From Aquimarina aggregata (GTDB lineage Bacteria > Bacteroidota > Bacteroidia > Flavobacteriales > Flavobacteriaceae), in contig NZ_LQRT01000046.1 in the NCBI RefSeq assembly GCF_001632745.1, positions 124,001-188,000 of the forward strand: a stretch of DNA of 64,000 bases, given 5' to 3'. The notes beneath the pieces are model-generated. The model saw nothing but the letters and a program-made list of their open reading frames with translations, had not been told where the DNA came from and did not search any database. This document shows positions 36,101 through 43,852 of the stretch, one piece after another. A program made the translations under genes and the position numbers. The stretch's first letter is position 1, and the number at the start of each line of letters is the position of its first letter.

Positions 36101-36921
36101 GTAATTTTGAGTGGACGAGTAATATAAATGTAGGGTACAATACTGAAGAAGTTGAAGAACTTCAATTTAATCCACGTTTGGTAGATTTAATATCTCCAAC
36201 TGGATCTCCATTTACAGGTCGTGAAATATCTGCATTATACTCAGTACGTTTTGCTGGACTTAATGAATTTGGTATTCCAACATTTTTTGATGCTGACAAT
36301 AACATTGTTACTGATATTAACCTTCAAAGTAGAGAGGATATTGAACGTATATTAAAATATGAAGGACCTACACAGCCAAGAGGAGCTGGAGGTTTTAATA
36401 ACACTTTTACTTATAAAGGATTTACACTTTCTGCTAATGTTTCTTTTAAATTTGATTATAAAATTCGTTTAAACAGTAACTTTTCTGGTTCTTATACTGA
36501 TTTTAACTCTTTACCTGGTGAGCTAATCAATAGATGGGCAATTCCTGGAGATGAAAATATCACTAACATACCTGCAATTTTAGATCGTAGAATTCTAATT
36601 TCAGAACTTAATGCTACGGTAAATAATGGTGTTTTAGTTGGAGGAGATAATGCATATCAATTGTATAACAATAGTGATTTAAGAGTTGTTGATGGTACCT
36701 ATGCTCGTATGAGATCTTTAGCACTAGGGTATACAATACCTGATTCTTATGCAAAAAGACTTGGAATTAGTTCTGCAAAAATCAGAATGCAAGGAGAAAA
36801 TTTATTCTTATTATATTCTGATAAAGGTTTGAACGGTCAGGATCCTGAATTTTTCAATTCTGGTGGTGCTGCATTACCTGTACCTAAGACAGTAACACTT
36901 TCACTTAATGTTGGATTTTAA
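33187..36921 (+). CDS. SusC/RagA-type TonB-dependent outer-membrane transporter with STN domain
   Basis: A 1244-residue outer-membrane porin for energy-dependent uptake, working with the SusD partner. Order: long positively charged export signal to about residue 50 (a start at 33217 is also possible), STN signalling domain (about 55-128, TKISLDVKNSTIENVFDLI), carboxypeptidase-regulatory-like domain (about 153-235, GQVLDNRGLPIPGTTVSIRG), plug (about 245-380, with PRIRIRGNTSLNGNNNPIWV and SILKDASATALYGARAKNGV), then the beta-barrel to a final Phe (LSLNVGF). The STN domain fits direct signalling to the neighbouring FecR. No glycan hydrolase is in the operon, so the substrate is open. Confidence 0.95.
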   Translation: MVQSLNHIKNMKKIKQNRTCGAAKLIFNLKMRLTILLILLSLFRINANTYSQNTKISLDVKNSTIENVFDLIQKKTEFKVFFKVSDVNTNRKVSLKVYNKRVEFILDKIFRNTDVSYKIVDKQIVLIKKLTNAKKTTIKPKRQANTTVKPQTGFEITGQVLDNRGLPIPGTTVSIRGTNIGAVTDFDGNFTLTVSLTNVLLVENLGFQNQLITISDRNKKNYVVTLVESVESLEEVVISNGFQKIDRRLFAGVATKLNTEDIKIDGVSDASRLLEGRDAGVVVDNVSGSFGASPRIRIRGNTSLNGNNNPIWVVDGVILEDNVELAQDDLSSGDINSLIGSSVAGLNPDDIKSFSILKDASATALYGARAKNGVIVITTKTGKKGKLRINYNNNFSYRLRPRYTNFNVLNSQQELSVYSELVQKGLIDLTTAQRAESFGVLGQYFNLRRTNDVEIGANGQLADSFFDRFQVANTDWFRTLFKDFSLQQNHSLSISGGSDDAVYYFSASYLNDEGQTIGDEAQRYTTKLNTRFRVSDNFSIGTSLIGSFRDQVAPGTNDRTLNPLNGNFEREFDINPYSFSLTNSRSITPFDENGNLEFFRKNYAPFNIIHELDNNFINIDVTDITFQTDLDYKISKNLTANSTFNYRKAITQREHVIGDNSNQAEAFRADEGVLAGVNPFLYQDRDNPTRPPFSILPEGGINIYNEDVLDYLYWRNSISWNPRINENNEFTFLLGQEIKSTNRQRREYNGIGISYENGFLINTDPDAIDQLIDGNDQYFDIENFRDRFVGFFFNGGYTLNNKYTVNGTLRYDGSNLQGSSPKARYLTNYNISGAWNIGREDFMKADWINALKLKATYGLSGGRGPLTSASLDLRGQLPLRPQDIESIIRINSLENNDLTFEKLKEFSTGLEFGLFGNKVLGEIGYYKRNSFDLIGTIKTSGVGGEAFKTGNFADLSVEGYEFALTTTNIKTGNFEWTSNINVGYNTEEVEELQFNPRLVDLISPTGSPFTGREISALYSVRFAGLNEFGIPTFFDADNNIVTDINLQSREDIERILKYEGPTQPRGAGGFNNTFTYKGFTLSANVSFKFDYKIRLNSNFSGSYTDFNSLPGELINRWAIPGDENITNIPAILDRRILISELNATVNNGVLVGGDNAYQLYNNSDLRVVDGTYARMRSLALGYTIPDSYAKRLGISSAKIRMQGENLFLLYSDKGLNGQDPEFFNSGGAALPVPKTVTLSLNVGF

Positions 36922-36935
36922 AAAAAGGAAAAATT

Positions 36936-38417
36936 ATGAAGAACAATAAAATACAATCCTATATACTCTTATTTCTTCTTGCAACTATAGTAGGAAGTTG
37001 TGACAGTTATTTAGATGAATCACCAGATGACAGGTTAAACCTAGATACTGTAGACAAAGCAGCAAAGGTAGTTGCTGATGCATATTCGCAAGGAAGTTAT
37101 GTTTTTACAGATACATATACTGATTTAGTAGGCCCAACAGGAAATCCAGATGGTGCTGGTGTAATACAAAATTCTGGAGGAAATACTATCCGTATACAAG
37201 ATGTACAAACTTATACCTGGGCTGATGTTGATGCTATTTTTCAAGAAACGCCAACCTATTTTTGGGATAATACGTATGAAGCAATTGCACAGGCTAATGA
37301 AGTTTTGGCAGTAATTGATAACCTACCTGGTGATGACAAACAAAGAGAAGCTGTAAAAGGTGAAGCTCTTTTAACACGTGCATACAACCATTTCATGTTA
37401 GTAAATGTATTTGGTTTGCATTTTGATGCTAACGCATCTTCAAATCTTGGTGTACCTTATGTTTTAAAGCCTGAGACCGAGTTCTTACCTAGCTATACTA
37501 GAAATACAGTAGCGGAAGTTTATGAACTAGCTGAAAAAGATTTATTAGAAGGATTAGCCCTGATCAATGATAATTTCTTTTCAGGAACTGGCAAATATCA
37601 TTTTACGAAAAAAGCTGCTCAGGCTTTTGCATCAAGATTTTATTTATGGAAAGGAGATTATGCTAATTGTAAGAAGTATAGTGATCTTTTCTTAGATGGT
37701 GCTCCGCAAATTTATGTAAAAGACTATGCAGATCTTCAAGGGTCAGGTTATAATGACATTGCAGATAAATATAGTAATCCAGAAGACGAAAGTAATGTCC
37801 TTGTGATATCTAAAATTAGTAATTTCCAACGTAGAGGTACTGGTTTTAGATTGAACATCAATGGTATCAATCAATTATTTAGAAACGCATTAGGTGTAAA
37901 TGATCAAAGAACATCTACTGGAATATGGAATGTAGGTACTGATGCAAGATATTTATCAAGACTAAGAGAATTCTTTTTTAGAGAAAATTTATCTTCTAAT
38001 TCAGGATTACCTTACCATATCGCACAAGAGTTAAAAGGTGAAGAAGTACTACTTAATAGAGCCGAGGCTAATTTATTTCTTGGAGATCAACCAGCTGCAT
38101 TAAACGATGTAAACGTTTTAGCGAGATTACGATATAATGGTAACGAATATACGGATGTTGCAGCCATTGTAACTTTTTATGGAGCAGCTAATGAACAAGA
38201 TGGAGTTTTAGAACTTATCCTTGATGAAAGAAAGAAAGAATTTCTTGATCATGGTCTACGTTGGTTCGATATCAAGCGTTTCAATATTCCAGTAACTCAT
38301 GTACTTCCTGAAAGTCAAGGTGGGGGAACTTTTGAACTCTTAGCTAACGACCCTAGAAAAGCTGTACAAATTCCTAGTGATGCAATTTCATTTGGATTAA
38401 CTCCAAACCCTAGATAA
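36936..38417 (+). CDS. SusD/RagB-type substrate-binding lipoprotein
   Basis: A 493-residue surface lipoprotein that captures the substrate and forms the lid on the SusC barrel. The lipobox is VGSC at about residue 22 (ATIVGSCDSYLDESPDDRL is the usual SusD start). TPR-like helices follow (GEALLTRAYNHFMLVNVFGL), and the C-terminal region has ELILDERKKEFLDHGLRWFDIKRF (marked by LDERKKEF and LRWFDIKR), a SusD hallmark. It starts 14 bases after susC and is followed after 10 bases by the metallohydrolase gene. Confidence 0.95.
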   Translation: MKNNKIQSYILLFLLATIVGSCDSYLDESPDDRLNLDTVDKAAKVVADAYSQGSYVFTDTYTDLVGPTGNPDGAGVIQNSGGNTIRIQDVQTYTWADVDAIFQETPTYFWDNTYEAIAQANEVLAVIDNLPGDDKQREAVKGEALLTRAYNHFMLVNVFGLHFDANASSNLGVPYVLKPETEFLPSYTRNTVAEVYELAEKDLLEGLALINDNFFSGTGKYHFTKKAAQAFASRFYLWKGDYANCKKYSDLFLDGAPQIYVKDYADLQGSGYNDIADKYSNPEDESNVLVISKISNFQRRGTGFRLNINGINQLFRNALGVNDQRTSTGIWNVGTDARYLSRLREFFFRENLSSNSGLPYHIAQELKGEEVLLNRAEANLFLGDQPAALNDVNVLARLRYNGNEYTDVAAIVTFYGAANEQDGVLELILDERKKEFLDHGLRWFDIKRFNIPVTHVLPESQGGGTFELLANDPRKAVQIPSDAISFGLTPNPR

Positions 38418-38427
38418 AATATAAACT

Positions 38428-39330
38428 ATGAAAACGCCAAAAACAATAATTAAAAATATAGTATTGCTCGCATTTTGTTTAGTAGTTGTTGCTGCTTGTG
38501 AAAGAGAAGAAACAATACAACCTACTGCTATATTCGAAAATGGAGATGCAGAATCTACTGCAGAACTAGATCAATTTCTTAAACGAGAGTTTAGAGATCC
38601 TTATGGAAGCTTAATTCTCTATAAGTTCGTTGATCGATATATTGACCCTAGAAGATCGGCTACCCCACCACGTCTTGAAGTGGTTAAGCCGATTGCTGAA
38701 CTTATTAAGCAAGCATGGATACAACCATACAACAAAGCATCTGATCGTGGAGAAGATTTCTTAAGAGATTTCTTTCCCGGAGAAATTGTGATTTTAGGAT
38801 CTCCACTATTTAATGGTGATGGAACAATTACTTTAGGGATTGCAGATTCTGGAGTAAGAGTAACACTTACTCAAGCTAATGACTATTTTCCTGGTAATGA
38901 CGCATGGATTCTTCAAACATTTAGAACATTACATCATGAATTTGCCCATATAGTGGATCAAAACTTCAATTTTGATGTAGATGCGTTCTTTAAAATTTCT
39001 GGTGATGATTATACCTCTCCAGGAACTTGGACACAAGAAAATTTAAATAGTGCAATTGAAAGAGGAATGGTTACCCCTTACGGTACTTCTGCAGTAGGTG
39101 AAGATTTCGCAGAATTAATCGCCTATATAATTACTACTGATCCAGACGAATTTGCAGCAACATATATCACTCCAGAGGATTGTACAGGTCTTGGACAAGA
39201 TTGTTTAGATAGAAATATCGGTAGAGCTCGTATTCAAGAAAAATACGATGTTGTTGTAAAATATATGAAAGAAGATGTTGGGATTGATCTTTTAACATTA
39301 AGAGATGAATTCTTGAACAGTGTTAATTAA
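38428..39330 (+). CDS. SusD-associated zinc metallohydrolase lipoprotein
   Basis: A 300-residue lipoprotein (lipobox VAAC) with the zinc motif HExxH seen as LHHEFAHIVDQ, followed downstream by a Glu-containing helix (VGEDFAELIAYII) that probably carries the third ligand. This is the family known as substrate-import-associated zinc metallohydrolase lipoproteins, always found next to SusC/SusD. It probably acts at the cell surface or periplasm on the imported substrate; peptide cleavage is likely but not shown. It is third in a tight operon. Confidence 0.85.
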   Translation: MKTPKTIIKNIVLLAFCLVVVAACEREETIQPTAIFENGDAESTAELDQFLKREFRDPYGSLILYKFVDRYIDPRRSATPPRLEVVKPIAELIKQAWIQPYNKASDRGEDFLRDFFPGEIVILGSPLFNGDGTITLGIADSGVRVTLTQANDYFPGNDAWILQTFRTLHHEFAHIVDQNFNFDVDAFFKISGDDYTSPGTWTQENLNSAIERGMVTPYGTSAVGEDFAELIAYIITTDPDEFAATYITPEDCTGLGQDCLDRNIGRARIQEKYDVVVKYMKEDVGIDLLTLRDEFLNSVN

Positions 39331-39343
39331 TAAAATTTAGAAT

Positions 39344-40723
39344 ATGATGTTAAAAAATATTAAACTATATATAGTACTTTTTATTACTCTAGGTTTTATA
39401 GCTTGTAGTAGTGATAATGAAGTAGCCCCCTTATTTGATGGAGACATTGATAGTCGTGTAAATGAGCGATTACAAAGTTATACAAACACACTTGTTAGCT
39501 CTGAATTTGGGTGGAAAGCAGACTATCGACCTCAAGATGATAGCGGTGTATATAATTTTTACTTAAAGTTCAATGCTGATAATACAGTTGAAATAGTTTC
39601 AGATTTTAATAATGGAACTGATGATTTACCAACTACCTACAGAATAGGTAAGAGTCAATTCCCCGAATTAGTTTTTGAAAACTTTTCTACTTTTCATAGA
39701 TTATTTGAGCTAGAAGGGTTTAGACTAGGTGCAGAGTTTGAATTTCTATTTGAAGAAGTTACCAGTGATATGGTTACTTTCAAAAGTAAAACTGATGCAG
39801 GCGATAATAAATCAACTTTAACCTTAGTCAAAGCTACTGCTGCCGATAAAGAAGCTGTAGAAAATCTTCAAGGTCTAGACACACGTATTGAGGATGGCCA
39901 TATGACAACACTTCCTTTTAGAGGAATCACTGTAGCTAATACAGCTGCCGAAATTGTATTTTCAGGATCACTAGCATACGATGATCTTGAAAGAGTAGCA
40001 ACTGTAATTTCTGAAGGAGACGACAGCAGTGAAGTAGTTACTGAAATCCCTATAGAAGTAACAGAAGGTGGTTTAAATTTTGTAGAACCAGTTACATTAG
40101 CTGGAACAGCTTTTCAAGAATTTACATATGATGTTACAAATAATAATTTCACTTCTGTAGTAGATGGAAACACGGCAGTTATAGCACATGCAAGTTTACC
40201 TTTATATATCAATAATGATATATTTGGTATAGGAACTAGTCCTTCTGGTAGTAGATTTTTATATCGTCCTTCTTTAGGAGCTAACCCATTAACTTCTGCA
40301 GGGTTTGATGCCATAGTTGCTCAAATCAATACCGATCTTGCTGCTTTTGGTTTGGTTTTTGAACAATTTATTTTCACTACAGACCCAAGTGCTACAGGAA
40401 TAAACACAACGCTTACTATTGGTTTCACAAGGCCTTCTGATGGTGGTTTCTTTACAGGAATTTATGATTTTGAAGGGTCTATTGTAGACAAAAAATTAGT
40501 ACTTACTTATCAAGGTCCAAATCCAACTGAAGGAAACCCTGGTAATAGCGGGTTCTTTGAGGCATCATCTTTAAATATGATCAACTTTTTTGGTAACCCT
40601 GACGGTTTAATTTATACAGATAGAGGACCTTTCAGATCAGATACAAGTGCGTTCTCAAATGAAGCAGCATCACTTTTAAGTGCACAAGACCCTTCATTAA
40701 GTGTATATGCTGTATGGTTTTAA
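39344..40723 (+). CDS. DUF4302-like lipoprotein of the SusCD locus
   Basis: A 459-residue lipoprotein (lipobox FIAC, residues 18-21) that I recognise by position and general pattern as the DUF4302-type protein that usually follows the zinc metallohydrolase in such loci. Early residues, VNERLQSYTNTLVSSEFGWKADYRPQDDSGVYNFYLKF (marked by ERLQSYTNTLVSSEFGWK), are characteristic. The rest is beta-rich with no catalytic motif. It may be a surface glycan- or peptide-binding protein like SusE/SusF. It is the last gene of the operon and a terminator follows. Confidence 0.65.
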   Translation: MMLKNIKLYIVLFITLGFIACSSDNEVAPLFDGDIDSRVNERLQSYTNTLVSSEFGWKADYRPQDDSGVYNFYLKFNADNTVEIVSDFNNGTDDLPTTYRIGKSQFPELVFENFSTFHRLFELEGFRLGAEFEFLFEEVTSDMVTFKSKTDAGDNKSTLTLVKATAADKEAVENLQGLDTRIEDGHMTTLPFRGITVANTAAEIVFSGSLAYDDLERVATVISEGDDSSEVVTEIPIEVTEGGLNFVEPVTLAGTAFQEFTYDVTNNNFTSVVDGNTAVIAHASLPLYINNDIFGIGTSPSGSRFLYRPSLGANPLTSAGFDAIVAQINTDLAAFGLVFEQFIFTTDPSATGINTTLTIGFTRPSDGGFFTGIYDFEGSIVDKKLVLTYQGPNPTEGNPGNSGFFEASSLNMINFFGNPDGLIYTDRGPFRSDTSAFSNEAASLLSAQDPSLSVYAVWF

Positions 40724-40787
40724 ATCTTAATTGTATTTATAATAAACTATTGATTCCCCAGCAATAGCCTTACTAACTCAACTTTCT

Positions 40788-40818
40788 AAAACCCAGAACT
40801 TAATGTTCTGGGTTTTTT
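40788..40818 (+). terminator. Terminator of the SusCD operon
   Basis: A 12-base-pair stem, AAAACCCAGAAC (40788-40799) with GTTCTGGGTTTT (40805-40816), a 5-base loop, then further T. Confidence 0.9.
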
Positions 40819-40921
40819 CATTTTCGAAAACCTCAGTATTCAACAGAGACCACCCAATATCTTATTAACATTTACTTAAGAATAACTTCGTTTTTTCAAT
40901 GTATTTTAGAAAATAAAAATA

Positions 40922-42106
40922 ATGGGTAAGTCTATTTTCATAATTCTTCTAGTCTTTATTACTCCAAATGTATTTTCGCAAAGCAGTACAGAAGTGTTTA
41001 TACTCGATATTTCAAAAAAGGGAAACAATTTTGAATTAAAAAATCAAAGAAATATTTCTAACAATGAGGGATATGATAATCAACCATCTTTTTTAAATAA
41101 CGATATCCTATTATTTTCATCAACCAGAAATAAACAAACCGACATAAAAACCTATAATGATAAAACTTCTGAGATAAATTGGATTACAAATACCAAAGAG
41201 GGGAGTGAATATTCTCCTATCAAAATACCCAATCAGAATGCAATTTCTTCTATACGCCTAGACACAAACGGAACTCAATTACTTTACCGTTATGATTATA
41301 AAACAGGAATACCTAAAATTCTTTTAAAAGATTTAAAAGTTGGCTATCACTGTTGGTACAACGAACATACACTTGCAGCTGCTGTTTTAGAAGACAATGG
41401 ATTGTCTTTAGTAATCTCAGACCTAAAAAATACTACTAATAAAACACTTCAAAAGAATATAGGAAGAGCCCTTCATAAGATACCTGACACTAAATTGTTA
41501 AGTTATATTAGTAAGGAAAATAAGCAATGGAAAATTAAATCTATAGATCCTATTACTGGCAAGACTTCTACAATAATAAATACAATAGCACAGTCTGAAG
41601 ATATATGTTGGCTACCAGATGGCACTATCTTAATGGCAAAAGGAAATACTATTTTTAAATATAATTCTAAAACAGATAAAAACTGGAGTATTTTACATAC
41701 TTTTTTAGATAAAGAAATTAATACCATCACTCGGATTAGTACTAACCAAAAAGGAGATCGTATAGCGATTGTATCTGATATTTCACCAGAACATATCGTT
41801 CAAAAACAGTTAGACGCCTATAATGCCAGAGATATCGATGCTTTTCTAGCTACGTACTCCAATACTATAAAAGTATTTTCCTATCCCAATGAATTAAATT
41901 ATGAAGGAAAGGAAGCTATGAAAAAATCATATGCTAGTTTTTTTGATTCTACTCCTGATCTTCATTGCGAAATTAAGAACCGAATTGTTATAGGTAATAA
42001 AGTAATCGATGAAGAGTTTTTAACCATCAACGGAAAAAATTATGCTGCTGCTGCCATATATGAAGTTAAAAATGGTAAAATCGTAAAAGTTACTTTTATT
42101 CAATAA
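40922..42106 (+). CDS. Exported PD40-type propeller protein with NTF2/SnoaL-like tail
   Basis: A 394-residue exported protein (signal MGKSIFIILLVFITPNVFSQ). Residues about 25-285 look like a WD40/PD40 (TolB-like) propeller: repeats such as NDILLFSSTRNKQTDI and DTNGTQLLYRYDYKTG. From about residue 292 a separate domain starts (QKQLDAYNARDIDAFLATYS) that has the layout of an NTF2/SnoaL-like cone fold. The same domain ends the next gene, with a close match. The role is unknown; a sensor or binding function is possible. 16 bases separate it from the amidohydrolase gene, so the two are probably one operon. Confidence 0.7.
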   Translation: MGKSIFIILLVFITPNVFSQSSTEVFILDISKKGNNFELKNQRNISNNEGYDNQPSFLNNDILLFSSTRNKQTDIKTYNDKTSEINWITNTKEGSEYSPIKIPNQNAISSIRLDTNGTQLLYRYDYKTGIPKILLKDLKVGYHCWYNEHTLAAAVLEDNGLSLVISDLKNTTNKTLQKNIGRALHKIPDTKLLSYISKENKQWKIKSIDPITGKTSTIINTIAQSEDICWLPDGTILMAKGNTIFKYNSKTDKNWSILHTFLDKEINTITRISTNQKGDRIAIVSDISPEHIVQKQLDAYNARDIDAFLATYSNTIKVFSYPNELNYEGKEAMKKSYASFFDSTPDLHCEIKNRIVIGNKVIDEEFLTINGKNYAAAAIYEVKNGKIVKVTFIQ

Positions 42107-42122
42107 CGACATTTTATTTATT

Positions 42123-43850
42123 ATGAAGATACAACTTGTACTTATAGTACTATTAACTTTTGTAATTACTACACCCAATAGAGCTCAATCTATTATAATC
42201 GAAAACATTAATATTATTGATGTCGAATCAGGAAAAATAAAAAAGAATCAATACATAGCTATTGAAAACCAAAAAATTTCTATAATTTCTACAAAAAAAA
42301 TAACTCCATTAGAAAACACTAAGGTGATTAACGGTATAAATAAATTTATCATTCCTGGAATGATAGATTCTCATATACATTTTTTTCAAACAGGAAATAT
42401 TTATACCAGACCAGATGCAATTGATTTAACGAGTATTGTTCCTTATAAAAAAGAAATTCAATTTGCAAAAGACATCTTAACCGATAATTTCAGAAGATAT
42501 CTTAGATTGGGTATAACAACAATCATGGATCTTGGAGGGCCCTTTTATAATTTTAAGATACGAGATAGCATTGCTAAACATAATTTATCTCCAAATGTAT
42601 ATGTTACTGGGCCTTTGTTTTCTTCATACCAACCTAAAGCTTTTTCTAAATTAAAAGATACCCCAATTGAAAATATAAAATCAATTTCTGAGGCAACTGC
42701 TCTTTTCAACAAAATGCTGGTCTCAAAACCGGATTTTATAAAAATATGGTATATCGCAAGTAAAAATAATCCCGCCGAAAACTACTACCCAATTGTTGAA
42801 CATGTAGCCGAATTAACACACAAAAATAATCTTAAGCTAGCTATTCATGCAACACAACTCAAAACCGCCAAACTTGCAATAAAAGCAGGAGCAGATATAC
42901 TGGTTCATAGTGTTTCGGATACTTTAATTGATCCAGAATTTATAAACCTTCTGAAAAAAAATGAAGTTACCTATATCCCCACATTAATTGTTTCAAAAAA
43001 TTATGGTAAAGGTTTTTTAACTAAACTAGATAATCATTATCAAGATTTGACTTATGCCAACCCTATGGTTTATCGGTCTTTTACAGATTTAAAACAGTTT
43101 TCAAATAAAGAAATCCCTGAAAGAATTGCGACTTTAAGAGAAAATCAAGATGCATATATTAATCGTATTAATGCAAGTGAAAGTATAATGCTCAAAAATC
43201 TAAAAACAATTACTAGTTCTGGAGTTAATATCGCTACTGGTACGGATGCAGGAAATATTGGTACCGTACATGCTTCGTCTTATATTCAAGAAATAGAAGC
43301 TATGCAAAGATCGGGCATTAGTAACCTTGATATTCTTAAAGCATCTACAATAAATGCAGCAAGAGGATTTGGACTATCAGAAAAACTAGGGACTATACAA
43401 AAAGGAAAGATAGCAGATTTGGTTATCCTTAAAAACAATCCCTTAGAAAATATTAAAAATATTAATTCGGTTGATATGGTCATAAAGAATGGAGAGGTTC
43501 TGGAAATTGATGAATTAATTAAAGAAACACCAGAGCAGCTTATTCAAAGACAAGTTAATGCTTATAATGCCAGAGATCTTGATGCATTCATAAACACCTA
43601 TTCTGATGATATCAAAATCTATAATTTTCCAGAACAGATAATCATGGATGGAAAAGAACAAGTGAAAGAACGATTTGCCAAAATGTTCCAAAATACACCT
43701 AATCTATATTGTGAAATAAAAAATCGGATGGTATTAGGAAACAAAGTAATAGATCAAGAACATGTTAGGTTTGGTAATAAGTATTCTGATGTTATGGCCA
43801 TCTATGAAATTAAAAATGGAGTAATCTCGAAAGTTACTTTTGTAAGATAA
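42123..43850 (+). CDS. Exported amidohydrolase with NTF2/SnoaL-like tail
   Basis: A 575-residue exported enzyme (signal MKIQLVLIVLLTFVITTPNRAQ). The amidohydrolase fold with metal ligands is evident: DSHIHF (HxH), AIHATQ, ILVHSVS and GTDAGNIG (Asp), followed by the usual closing part KGKIADLVIL. It is an imidazolonepropionase- or prolidase-like metal-dependent hydrolase; the substrate is unknown. From about residue 472 a C-terminal NTF2/SnoaL-like domain follows (QRQVNAYNARDLDAFINTYS), very similar to that of the preceding gene. It may bind a small ligand. The stop is 2 bases from the stop of the convergent gene. Confidence 0.85.
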   Translation: MKIQLVLIVLLTFVITTPNRAQSIIIENINIIDVESGKIKKNQYIAIENQKISIISTKKITPLENTKVINGINKFIIPGMIDSHIHFFQTGNIYTRPDAIDLTSIVPYKKEIQFAKDILTDNFRRYLRLGITTIMDLGGPFYNFKIRDSIAKHNLSPNVYVTGPLFSSYQPKAFSKLKDTPIENIKSISEATALFNKMLVSKPDFIKIWYIASKNNPAENYYPIVEHVAELTHKNNLKLAIHATQLKTAKLAIKAGADILVHSVSDTLIDPEFINLLKKNEVTYIPTLIVSKNYGKGFLTKLDNHYQDLTYANPMVYRSFTDLKQFSNKEIPERIATLRENQDAYINRINASESIMLKNLKTITSSGVNIATGTDAGNIGTVHASSYIQEIEAMQRSGISNLDILKASTINAARGFGLSEKLGTIQKGKIADLVILKNNPLENIKNINSVDMVIKNGEVLEIDELIKETPEQLIQRQVNAYNARDLDAFINTYSDDIKIYNFPEQIIMDGKEQVKERFAKMFQNTPNLYCEIKNRMVLGNKVIDQEHVRFGNKYSDVMAIYEIKNGVISKVTFVR

Positions 43851-43852
43851 GT

